This document shows positions 41,480 to 52,414 of a stretch of DNA of 64,000 nt, piece by piece. The notes beneath the pieces were generated by a model that saw only the letters and a list, made by a program, of their open reading frames with translations, was not told the origin of the DNA and searched no databases. Position 1 is the first letter of the stretch, and every line of letters begins with the position of its first letter. The DNA is from Cytidiella melzeri (taxonomy: Eukaryota > Basidiomycota > Agaricomycetes > Polyporales > Irpicaceae). The position numbers and the translations under genes are program-made. The stretch is taken from contig JABYQR010000053.1 in the NCBI GenBank assembly GCA_022592445.1, forward strand, positions 1 through 64,000, written 5' to 3'.

Positions 41480-43753
41480 TGCATTGTAAAGCGGAACAAG
41501 GATGTCCAGCTTAATGCCAATGATTGTCAAGTGGGCTGTGGTCTTCACGTAGGACATCTTGTTGTGCAGTAAGTGCCATATTTTCTCACAGCTTGACAGC
41601 ACATTGACTATCAGAAGAGAGCTACTATTTGGCCTTGGACTAGTAGTTAGCCCAGAAGAGGAAGATCTGTACCTTTGTGCTCATGACGTACTTATCAATG
41701 AAGCAGAAGATGAGGCTGGAGAAGCTGTGTTAGACAGAGAGGCCTCTGAACAGGAGAAGCTACCAGATAACAATGAGAGTGATACTGACTCAGAGTTGTC
41801 TGAGGCTGAAATTGCCAGCAGTGATGAGGACATGGGAGAGGCAGTCACTAGTACTAAGAGGATGTCAATAAAAGCAAAACAGCAACCAATTGTTGCTGAT
41901 AAGGTAAGACACTGTTCCTTAAATTACTTGAGCTAATAAATTGTGGTAGTTGTTCTGCGAAGTGAGCCACGGCGGAAGAAAATGTGTCAGATCATCCAGA
42001 AAATGTGCAGCACAGAGCATCATCATCTTAATCTTATATGTGGTATGCCCATCCAGTGGAACACAACTCTGGCAGAGATTGAGCGGGGCATTCTTCTTCA
42101 AAATGTATGTGCATTCTTGGCATTCTCCAGAGAACTTTGACTCTGTACTAATTTTATCCTAGGCTATCACATTCTGGGTTAACACACTGCCTGACGGGCT
42201 ACGAGGCAAGAAAAGAGCAGCAGCTGTTTGGAAGCAAGCCAAGTTATACATTGATCCCAAAGGGTGGCAATTTTTAGAGAATCTTGTGGAAGTACTAGCA
42301 GTCAGTTTAGCTATCATCACTTGTTGTTTGATTGTCTCTCACTTCACCTTAACAGCCATTCAAAGAATTCACAAGCAGTCTATCACAGAAGAAAGTTCCA
42401 ACACTTCCACAACTTCTTTCACTCTATAAACATCTTGGAAACCATCTCAGTAGTTGTTGTCTTGATGTGCACTTTTCAGCTCCAAATCTGCAAAAGGCAT
42501 TGTCCATGGCACTTGCAAAGCATGATAAGCATATGCAGATTTTGTTAAAGAAAAAGTTCCCCCTTCTAGCTGCTGGTAAGTACATGTACACTAGGCTATT
42601 CAGGCTGAATTGACATGACTCTGCAACCACAGTCCTTCATCCGTCTATCTGGCTGAAGTATTTTGAGACAGCAGTGTCACGAACATGCATACTTTTTCCT
42701 TTTCTTTTCTCTTATTTTCCCTTATCTTATCCTATTGATAGCCATTTTCCTTATCTTATCTTATCAACGACACATGGCGCCTGCATGTGATCAGGTACAT
42801 GTGACAGACCAGTCACATGATCATAGAAGGTGCTGGAACATTGTGGAACATTGTAGAACATCGCACCATAGCACACCATACGTTCCCACGGCAGTGTTAG
42901 GAGTACAGACCTGGTACCAGGGGTCCTTGTCTGAGATGTATATAAACCCACCCTGTAGCTCTCTAAAGACCTCAGATTCTACCTCCTGGTCTTTAGGTGA
43001 CGTCCACCTTGTACCTAGTCCTTCACAGTACTAATATAACCTGGTCTTTAGCTCATCGTTAGCTGCTCCCTCGTTGTTGTTTCTCCCTCATCATCATCAT
43101 CTTCCCTGTCGTCATCGTCCACGCGAGTTCGCTCGTCGTTCCTCCACCCTCCGTCGTCACTTCCTCGCTCTTCATAGAGTTTGGTTGTGTTCCTGACAAG
43201 CAGATTGGGATCAGGCAGTAGCAGCTCAAGCAGAGTGTCCTCTCAGAGAGGTTTATACCCAGTATTCTTCTGCTCTTGCCACAACCTTGCAGTCTGCCAA
43301 CACATCCACATCTGCACAGCCAGCCAACAAGTCAATTTTTGCATCTGCAATAGCCTTTGCATCAGTCACATCAGCTGCTCACCGGGAGACTGAGATAGAG
43401 CTTTACCTCAGTGGTGCACATTCTCCTCAGGATGATGAGGATGTACTCACTTGGTGGAATGTATGTACCACATTTAACACAAAATTGTGGTCCTTGCTAA
43501 CCAACTTGCCTATGTAGAGTTGTGCAAAGGTCTTTCCCACCATCTCTCACATTGCACGAGACATGCTTGCAATTCCTGATTCAGTGTCTCACTTGAGAGG
43601 CTATTCTCATCATGCAAGCACACTATGAGAGACTCTCGCTCATCTCTTGGGGCCAGGAAGGCATTAAAGATTGTTATCTCAAAGGAGTGGTTACAGATTG
43701 GGCTTGGTGAGGGTATTGAGTATCTCAATGGTGTGTCTATCTGGAGCAAGTAA
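41480..43753 (+). pseudogene. hAT transposase, decayed
   Basis: Recognisable pieces in order are KRNKDVQLNANDCQVGCGLH (41490), an acidic stretch with SELSEAEIASSDEDMGEA (41800), QWNTTLAEIERGILLQN (42055), AITFWVNTLPDGLRGKKRAAAVWKQ (42165), and KHDKHMQILLKKKFPLLAA (42520). A solo LTR then interrupts KYFETA at 42674. The C-terminal hAT dimerisation domain (VFPTISHIARDMLAIPDSVS, then ERLFSSCKHTMRDSRSSLGA) needs a frame change near 43590. The frame then runs to the stop at 43751-43753. The gene cannot make a complete transposase. Confidence 0.82.
42675..43198. repeat. Solo LTR 1 (524 bp) inside the hAT transposase
   Basis: It starts TGTCACGAAC, ends GTTCCTGACA and is flanked by a 5-bp direct repeat AGCAG (42670-42674 and 43199-43203). 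A TATA box (GTATATAAACC) sits near 42938. No internal retroelement sequence remains, so this is a recombination-derived solo LTR. Confidence 0.85.
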
Positions 43754-43897
43754 ATGTCATTGACTGCAGCTGTGGCCACCTGTGTGTATTAGCATACATG
43801 TACCAATTTGTTCAAAGTCTATGTAGTAGCACTGTCCAGTTGCAAGACAACAGAACATACTAAACTCCAATGAAGTAGTTGTAACATATACAGTGAT

Positions 43898-44654
43898 TGT
43901 CATGGATGGCCTGACTAGCCCTTAATTTTCGCAATTTACCTCTTGTTTTTATCTGTAAAACTCCGGGCTACAACCTAGTTTCAATTCTCTCTGCATAAAC
44001 TCCTTTGCACGTCTATTAAGCGCCCGTATCACGTGGCTTAGACGCTCCACACGGTCACATTACTTGCTACTACGTCACACTGGCATGTGACTTAGCTTAA
44101 GTAAGACCACATGGCTACAAGCACATGGCTCAGCCCATAGCTAGGGTTTGACGTCATAGATACTGTCCACATGGGCTCCTTATTGTTCTTTCCTTATTGT
44201 TCTCCTTATGGAAGGATGTTCTCACAGGTGTGGGAATGGAGTACAATAGTTGGTCTCCTTTTAGATAGATTCTCTCACGGGTAGAGTTCTTGGCAAGGTC
44301 TAGACAATAGCTATTGTTCTCCTTTAGGTAGTTCTTTTGTTCTTTGTTCACACGGCTTCTTGCAAAGCCTGCCCTCAACATGGTCTGTGCGCAGGTCCCT
44401 GAAGTCTATATATACTGCTACATGTACGCTCCTAGCCCCCCATCTCGACCTCTTGGTCTTTACTGGGCTAGGTAAGCAACCCCCTCTTGTACTACATAGC
44501 TGGTAGTCACAATACTAACTTGGTCTTTACTGGGCTAGATTTCTGAATAAGTTTGATAGCTGGTGAACGCATTGTGCTTCATGCCTGCCACCACCTCCTC
44601 GTCGTCATCCGCATCGTGTCCCTTTTTGTCACGTCGAGCCCTGTCTCCGTGTCA
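43898..44654. repeat. Solo LTR 2 (757 bp) inside the hAT element
   Basis: It starts TGTCATGG, ends CCGTGTCA and is flanked by a 5-bp direct repeat GTGAT (43893-43897 and 44655-44659). A TATATATA-type box occurs near 44410. It lies just downstream of the transposase stop. Confidence 0.75.
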
Positions 44655-44971
44655 GTGATGCTACTTATAGTGCATACTAATAGTCATGCATACCATCTTA
44701 CTGTCTTGATGAGTTCATTGTACAATGTGTTAGCTATAAAAGCAAGACAATCAGAGACTCAGTTGAGCAAGGACTTGAACTTGTATCACCCAAACACTGA
44801 CTATATCATTAAATACCATTACATACCAATAAATACCAATACTAACCAATACCAATACTATTAAATACATTATTATTCAATACACATCACGTGATATTGG
44901 TATTCAATGGTAATCATTAAATACAGGCCAGTTGGAATATTTAATGGTATTTGCTAAGCACTACCAGCGTG

Positions 44972-47900
44972 CCGCCTGGACACAACGTGCTATGACAAGT
45001 GTACCGTCGACGTCCCATAGTTATTCAAGATCTACCCCGTTCACGTCATACATGCAGGAAATCATCATTATTCACAGTTATCTGGTGTATCGAGTGGCTT
45101 AGCTAGCCGTGAAATAAGACGACATATGCTTCAGAGCATCTCACTCTTGTTGAGAATATCGATACAATCATACATGCATAGCGCCAAAGCCTAAGGCATA
45201 CCAAGTTACAAGCTTAACCACAAACACATGCTCAAAGTAAAAAGATCCGGTATTGCCAACTGCCCAACTAATGAATCATCGATCACATACAATATGCACC
45301 AAGGATACACACCCAGACGCGCTTCATTTCCTGCCTGATATCTTGACACGCTGACATGTCTGGTGTTCACGACAAGCCGCTTCAAGCCATCTTGCACCGG
45401 CGATGCACACCTTGTGCTTTCAAATAAGCTCGCAAGGTTCGCGTTGCCTTTGAATAGATTCAGATGTCAGTGGACAACGGCATTTGCAAATATCATCACA
45501 CTGCAGCGCATATCAGGCGTGGCGTCGCACTTGGATGCTAGCGTCGGTCGTTCAGACATAGGGCTCCTGATTTTCTGTGATGTGTGACGGCCCCACAGCG
45601 CCGCAGCGATAGCAACGTCTTCAAACACAGAAACTCACCGCTAGTAATCGCCTGACATGCCGCCGCGCGAATGAACGTCGACGTCGAGCTGTGCAGAGTG
45701 AGGCCTCGCACCAATCCTTGCGGCCGCCACGACACTGCAAGCGACGACTCCACGACTGGGGAGACAGTCCCGAGACAAGAGTTGTGGTGCCCCAAGGATT
45801 AGTGCGAAACACTCCAAGCGCCAGATGTCGCAATCGTTGAACAATAGTGAGGCATGAATGAAAGGCGATGTCCAAGGGGATATTTAGCACGGAGCTCGAC
45901 ATCGTCTGCGCGATGAGGGGGGAGATGCTTGGTAAAGAGGAGGGAGCTGGAGTATTTAACTAATCCCGCGCGGCAAGTGTTATCACCCGATTGACCTTAC
46001 TGAACGTCCTCTGCGCTTGGTCGCAACCTCCGCCGATGGTATCTTCCGTGAGAGTGGTAAACGCTGAGGTCATGCCGTTATGTTATCGCGAGCTTCTCCA
46101 CTGCGATTGCGATAGTTGCTGCCATTACAGCCGTAGTGCTCCCGCTCGTGATATTCGACCCTGCAGAGGTGATCAACAAAGAGGGTGAACCGGAGCTGGC
46201 CAAACATGCATGCACCGTGCATCTAAAAGGCTACAATCAGGGATTATGTCAGACAACCGCTAGAACGCGGGGCATCGATTGGGGTATGGAGTACTTTGGA
46301 GGAATGATAGCCACTGGCTGGCAGGTGAGGTATCAGACCATCCCACGTTCCGTGCGAGCAATGAAGGATGGGAGTTCACGCACCAACGACCCTTTCTCCG
46401 GTCATGTAACTCCGTTCCTCTTCCGACATGCCGTGGCCACACCAACCTCTGCGGCGCAACTGGCTTGCACGTATACGAACAGAAAAGGAATGCGCCAACC
46501 TTGTACATGACATACTCTGATTGACGCTGGTGTGGAGCGCTGTACAAAACGCCAGTGTGAGTGTATGCAACATGTCACCTGTATCACGTCATATCCTGCG
46601 AGCCATAACTAGAAACACTGACCGTAAGCCAATAAACGGCGTCGACGACGTTGAAGATGTCAAGACCGTGAGTGTAACAGCCTCCGGACTTGCTCACAAG
46701 CTCCACCAAATCAATAACGACTCGTTTATTTTGACAATGGCGTGAGAGCTTGATAGGCCACAGTCACTCGAATTCAACTGGACAGCTTCTCCCGTAGATG
46801 CTCGTATGGATGCCCGATTTTCTTCGCATGAAGGGTGACGATATTCGCCACGGTGACCTCGAGTGTCTCGAAGGCTAGCCTTGAGGACATTCGCATTGGA
46901 AACAGGGAGACAAGGCGGCGTTCTCAGCCTCCATTGCAGTTCTGCACGGGTGAGGCCGTCACGAGATGAGAAGTACAGATGGTGAACGTTAAACCCCAGC
47001 CAGTCGACTGATGGCCATGAGTCATGATGAATGGAGATGAGTCTTCGCTCTCTCATGAATTAAATGCACGCAGTCAGCGAGGAGAAGTCGTTGGCATTAG
47101 ATGCGCTCACCTGAGACACAGAACTTGGAAGTCGTCGTAAAAACCCCCATTTGGAACTGTTGAACGAAAACCGATGTCATTCCGCGGGACGAGCCGCAAT
47201 GGCACGTTGGCACAGAAAACCTGCAAGCGAGCAGTGTCAATACAGTATTGGCTCTCCTGCGCTGACAGGGTTCCCTGAACCGCAGTGCGAACAGCGACGT
47301 GGCACATCTCGGAGCATTGTCAGCATCATGATGAGCAATCCGCATGTTCTTGTTCGATGGGTTCGTTCTTCCAGGATGTAATGCTAATAATGGCCACCTC
47401 GAGGCTGGGTGGCATCTGTGCAGACCCTGAATCAGAAAGTCGTTGCAGAAAAAGCATAACAAGACTTACCACGTCGTTCAATCTCCTCGACATCAAGCTC
47501 ACACAGGATCAACTATAGGTCGAAAAGTGAGTGTTCGCAAAAGGCCGACGGGGGATTGAGATGGGTTTGGCGAGGAGTACAGGGTCCGAAGGGATGAATG
47601 AGAAAGAACGGAAGCTTGCGTAACTTGTTTGTACATGTTGATCAAAACCCTTGGATTTCAACACGCACAAACATCTCGCGTACTCGGCGCTCCATCTTCA
47701 CAACATGCGTTATTCATATGTGTGGGTAACCATTATATTTCTTTCATTATGAACGTCTTACCTGAAGTAATTGGATCTCGAAGCCTAATGTCAGCCGACC
47801 ATTCACTGTCTCCCTGTAAATGGGTAGATTACAATCTCCTCTCACTCTCACGAGCTGCGGAGGTCTGTTCATCGACTGGTGGAAGAATAGCAGATTCATT

Positions 47901-48742
47901 CTTGCAACCGCACTGGCCCGATATCAATCCGGAAGCATACGACTTTGCAAGACGCACTGCATGAGAACTTGTTTCAAATTCCGATGGACGATTGAAATGA
48001 GAAGATAATGCGGGACTTCTTTACCGCCAATGACACAAGTATGGGCGGTTTGCCAAACATTTCACGTAGTCGGAGTACTTCAAATCATGATCGGAGCTAA
48101 CTGGCATCGCAGTGCCGTGCGGCCTTTGGCTGGACGAGAGCAGTCGGCGACTTTAACTTAGCACCCAGCCCGTAGTCCGCCTATAGGCAAATTGTACGGG
48201 CCTGCCCATCATCATACCTCCCACACATCAATCTTACTGTATGCGCTCATCTTCCAGGTTATACGTATACATTGGCTCCCAATAACTCGCCCATGCCAAT
48301 TCGTATATATCACTGCGCATGTGACTACAGTCGGATGAGAGATAGCATTTTATCAGTCTCGCGACGTAAACTCCCCATCTTGCGTACCACTATGTACCAA
48401 GTAATAAACACACGAGTCACACTATGCCCTATTGGGGGTACTGTTTACGGCAATTCCGTGCACACAGAACAACTGTGGTCTGCATCGTTGTTTTCATTTG
48501 ATCAAATCTCATGTAAGGAGTTGTCATAATATCATATGCTAGCATAAAGTAAGAGATGGAACAGTTCAAAGTAATCGGAATCTCCGTACAAGGCGGCGCA
48601 GCTCAGGCTTACAGGTTGTAATGAACAATACAGTGTGAGATGTACAACTCCCTGTGGAATGCCAGGTGCCCCCCTTCCATCTAATAACGCCGAGGGAAAA
48701 GAACAACGCGCCGTGCACAAGTTGGGGGACGCAGAACCCTTT
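44972..48742. other. Gene-poor stretch, no supported gene
   Basis: Many short ORFs on both strands reach at most 124 codons. Some pieces look coding-like, such as minus-strand VVESSLAVSWRPQGLVRGLT (45700) and CANVPLRLVPRNDIGFRST (47210), and plus-strand IADSFLQPHWPDINPEAYDF (47900). I could not join them into one gene. The stretch may hold decayed genes, a multi-exon gene that I fail to read, or lncRNA. Confidence 0.35.
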
Positions 48743-50756
48743 TCAGTACGTCCTCTGCTGACCGAAAAAGTTCACGTGAGCGCCTCCAGACATGTTCTGC
48801 TGGTGCAAAGTTGGGCCGGAATTCACTGGATGGGAAGTCTGTGCGCCGACCGGCGTTTGAGCATGTGGTGGCAATAATGCAGAGTGAGGGAACAAAGCCT
48901 GTTGCGGGATAGCGTTGCCTTGGCCGTGGTGCCCACCAAAACGAGCCTGCATGTTCCGCTGTAGGTTCGCAAGAGTGCTCGCGTAGTTGGCGTTCATATG
49001 AGGGGCGTAGTTCTGCATACCGAACCCAGCTGGACTAGGTCCAGAAGACTGCGCTGCGACATGCGACTGCGCCATGTTCTGCATCTGCTGCGTGGGGAAA
49101 GTTGCGGGAACGTGAAATGGCTGGTTTGGCAGAGGACGGTGGTAAAGGCTCATCGGACGGCGGACTGGCTGCTGCTGCTGCATCTGCGCTTGGACTTGAT
49201 TCTGCAGACGTTGCTGCAAAAGGTCGCGGTCGCGGCTGGCATAGAATGTCTGATGTCTGGAATTCCGCATCACAAGCTCATGAGGAGATCGCTGCTGCTG
49301 CTGAGGAGTGGCATATCGATAGGGCTGCGCAACGTACCGACCTGCAAACTGCGGAACCCGCCCCACTGGCACCGATGGCGCTCCCTGGGGACGAATGAGG
49401 GGAGCATCTCCAGCGGGTGGATTCGCGGGTGGATGCAGAGTCCCGACCTCTGACTGTTTGTTGGACTCGGGCCGGACAGTGGCCATGTTGACAGACTGTG
49501 GAGTGTCAGGTGCTTGGACCGGCGTTTCGTCTTGAGCGTCGTCGCCGCTGTCGCAATCTTCGTCCATGTCGGCATAAGCATATTCCGCCACGATCTCGTA
49601 ATGATGTCCCGAGCCTCGAGGAACCCCCCTGGTCCACACCCAATATGGATGGCCAGTCTTGGGTACGACCCACTTCCTGTTTGGACCCAGGCTAGAGAGA
49701 ATACCAGTGTCGATTGAAGCTGTGGCAGGCGAGTCCGATTTGAAGCGGCGCAGCTCAGCCAGCGGAATTTCGGGAGAGTCCTCCGGATTCGGGTCTGCGG
49801 ACGCTGCACTACTTGTTTGAGCATCGACCGTAACCCAATCGTCAGGGAAGATGGAGGTAGCATAGGTCTGTACTTCGGCAGGGTCCTCGAGGTCTTCCGA
49901 CGTGGCGCGTCCTTTGCCCTTCGAACAGGAAGCTGATGTTTGCGATTGTGCCTTGAACCAGCCGTTGGGATCAGCAGCTGCGCGCATAGCGGCCCATTTG
50001 TCGAAGGGGAATGGCAGTTCTCGTATAGGGGGAGAGTCGCGTAGATCAGCAGAGGTTGCGCGGGCCTTCCCTTTGTTCAATCGCGGCGGGTCCTCCTCGA
50101 CCAGATAATCCTCCTCGTCATGCATTGGCACCTCTGTCTCCTGATTTTGTGGATTCTTCTGACAATCTCTCATATGTCTCCACATCACGCTTGATATACT
50201 ATGTCATGACAGCTGGTCAGCGGGGCACTAGGCAACGAAACAAGGAGAAGTAGACTCACCTGTTGCAGTACTTGCATCTTATAAATCGCAAAAGCTGCTC
50301 TTCCTCTACCCAGAAGCTAGAGGCGAACATACGTAGATGGTACTCGGTACATTCGTGGCGCTTGAAGCGGGGATGTCTTATTGTAGCTTTGCAGATTTCA
50401 CATTCTCTAATCTATACGTGAAGACCAGATCTAAGAGATATGTCAAACAACACATAGTTCAAGCATACACATACCGTTTTGGGTCCACGTCCAGTTCTTT
50501 TTACGGAAATCAGCACGCATGGGTCCACACGTCTTTCTTTACAGATCCATTTGCACAAGTCATAGATGTTCTCGAAATCAGTCGGAAGTTTGAGGCGTGG
50601 ACCCTGGCGAAGCGTGCCGGTGGGATTGACAGAGTTTTCAATGTCTGAAGACCAGAGAAAGTGGCGTGTATGTCGACGTATGTGTGGGATAGAGCGCATG
50701 GTATTCCTGACATGTCGGCGTATGTGTGGGATAGAGCGCATACTGTCCATGACCAT
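48743..50756 (-). CDS. Zinc-finger protein with Gln-rich C-terminus
   Basis: Three readable exons (up to 50756-50475, then 50411-50260 and 50189-48743), giving up to 626 aa; the start is uncertain. Three Cys-rich patches sit near the N-terminus: YDLCKWICKERRVDPC, ECEICKATIRHPRFKRHEC (C2HC-like), and CKYCN...MWRHMRDC (C-x2-C...H-x3-C). The centre is acidic and Ser-rich with two near-identical KGKxRATSxDLxDxP boxes, and includes KWVVPKTGHPYWVWTRGVPRGSGHHYEI. The last 250 residues are Gln/Pro/Asn-rich (LLQQRLQNQVQAQMQQQQP). The layout suggests a DNA- or RNA-binding regulator with a prion-like activation-type tail. The proposed start lies in a tandem DNA repeat and may be wrong. Confidence 0.7.
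50665..50755. repeat. Short tandem repeat at the 5' end of the zinc-finger gene
   Basis: The block ATGTCGRCGTATGTGTGGGA-TAGAGCGCAT occurs twice about 41-43 bp apart (near 50669-50700 and 50710-50742). It encodes the duplicated SIPHIRRH in the proposed N-terminus. Confidence 0.7.
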
Positions 50757-51472
50757 GCTGGTTCAGGGATTAGGGTGAGCTTACAGGTCATTCGCTCGGA
50801 ACCTTAAGTACCCAGATCTGAGGATGGCCTGCTGTCCAAGATTTGTTGACAACAAAGCCGGCCTGTGCCAGTTGGCTCACGACAAGAGGTCCAAGCTTCC
50901 AAAAGCCAAAAGGAAATGGTGGCCATACGAGTGTGCCGGCGCATCTGCGTTTGTAACCATCCTGACCCATGGCCCAACAAGCTTTGACATTGAAGTAGCC
51001 TATGCGAACCTCAAGCACAGAATCGCGGACCAAAAGGAATAGACGGACGATGAATGCTAGTGCTTGTGTGCGGCCGAAAGACTTGGCAAAAGCAGCGAGT
51101 ACTGCTATGGCCACCGCGGACGCAACTCGTAGAGATTTTTAGCATTGTAAAACAGCCAAAGAATGTGGCTCACGAATTGTACGTCCGGAGAAAGACAAAC
51201 CGCCATGACTTACTGAATGCTCTGCAGGCTATGCCAGCTGAACAACCAATAAGTCAGAGCGTGGCCTTTGACAAGAACGTCCGAAAGAGTTAAGGTTGTC
51301 TGCACACCGGCGCCGTTTCAAGCTCCGACCAAACTTAATCATAAACGAAAGCATGATCATGACATCATCTCTCTATTCCACTCAGTGATCATGTATATAA
51401 CCACTGCGAGCTGTAAAACCTGCCCAGCTCATTATTAACCCACCACCCCCACCGCAAGACCTCTACACCAAC
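50757..51472. other. Intergenic region
   Basis: Overlapping short ORFs on both strands (plus 50824-51042, minus 50788-51114) have no recognisable domain; not called as genes. The right end holds the promoter of the next gene. Confidence 0.35.
51394..51400 (+). promoter_or_regulatory. TATA box of the 115-aa protein gene
   Basis: TATATAA, 73-79 bp upstream of the ATG at 51473, followed by a CCACC/CT-rich leader. This is typical of a strongly expressed fungal gene. Confidence 0.6.
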
Positions 51473-51928
51473 ATGTCGACCAACACAGCCTCATCCGCAG
51501 GAGCCTCCGCTGGCCAGAAAGTCAAGTAAGTCACAGCCGCCGCGAGTCCCAAGTGCTGTTACCGATATATACCACGCACTAGGGGAGCATTCCAAGCCGT
51601 ACACGGTATGCAGCAGACCATCACGTGGTAAGCACTCGCTAATCGAATTCTACAAGGCATCGGAGAGAGCATTCGCGGCAATGCCATGGATTTCGTTGAC
51701 TCCGCGACAGGGACTGAACGTCGTGGTCACGGTGCCACGGTTAACGGACAGCGCGAGACAGAAATCGGAGTTTCGAACATGGAGCAACGCCAGCCTAATG
51801 CGGCCGCCACCAGGTCCACAGCGACCCCGACGAGCACCGCGCAGACTGCTGTGCCGGCAGGGAGCGCGACTGGGCCAGCTTCTACTGTGACCGGTGGCAC
51901 AGGCTATGCTCGGGCAAATGCCTTGTAA
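51473..51928 (+). CDS. Small conserved-type hypothetical protein, 115 aa
   Basis: Three exons (51473-51525, 51583-51605, 51657-51928) give 115 aa. The middle exon is only 23 nt. The spliced sequence KGAFQAVHGIGESIRGNAMDFVDSATGTERRGH resembles a short basidiomycete family with a K-G-x-x-x-x-x-H-G-x-G-E-x-I-R-G core that I know only as hypothetical. The tail is Ala/Thr/Gly-rich and disordered. No signal peptide. A strong TATA box upstream suggests regulated or high expression. Confidence 0.72.
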
Positions 51929-52414
51929 TCTCCTGGTATGTGAGGATTGACATTGTGTTCCCAGAGAAAGTTGCTTATCAAGAATACTGTGACGACATTA
52001 GCTATAGTACTTCAGTCTGCAATTCGAGTTGTAGCATATATAACAACATCTAACGAGAAATGTCACTAGTAACTGTAAACACGGAAATAGATCTCAATGC
52101 TGAGTCTCAACAACCTTCTTGCAAATATTGAAGCCGCCTGGATTCGCGATCGCATGCACGCTCCAATGCGCGGTGTTATGCAGCAGAAAGCGCGTACCCA
52201 TAATAAGCCACGCGCTGCGGGCCTCCAGCCGCCCTCTATGAGTCCTGAAAGCTTCCTCCCGAGTTTTGCACCAGCCTTTCAGACAAAGAATTGCTACATT
52301 ATACAGAGCTGGATTATAAATACGATACATATGTGCAAAGATGTTCATGAGATGTTGGCGAATGCATGACGTTATGTAAAAAGTTCGTTAAGAATCTGAA
52401 TCCGTAGATGAAGA
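51929..52414. other. Convergent 3' region
   Basis: AT-rich spacer between the 115-aa gene and GCN2; no gene seen. Confidence 0.4.

Larger units (their letters stand above)
40787..44963 (+). mobile_element. hAT superfamily DNA transposon, degenerate, 4177 bp
   Basis: The 8-bp target duplication CCAGCGTG flanks the element on both sides (40779-40786 and 44964-44971). The terminal inverted repeats are TAGTGCTCTGCAAAAATACC on the left and TAGTGCTTAGCAAATACC on the right (reverse complement). Both subterminal regions are packed with copies of ACCATTAAATAC/GTATTTAATGGT, which could be transposase binding sites. The transposase gene inside is broken. Two solo LTRs of other elements are nested at 42675-43198 and 43898-44654. 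Confidence 0.9.
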
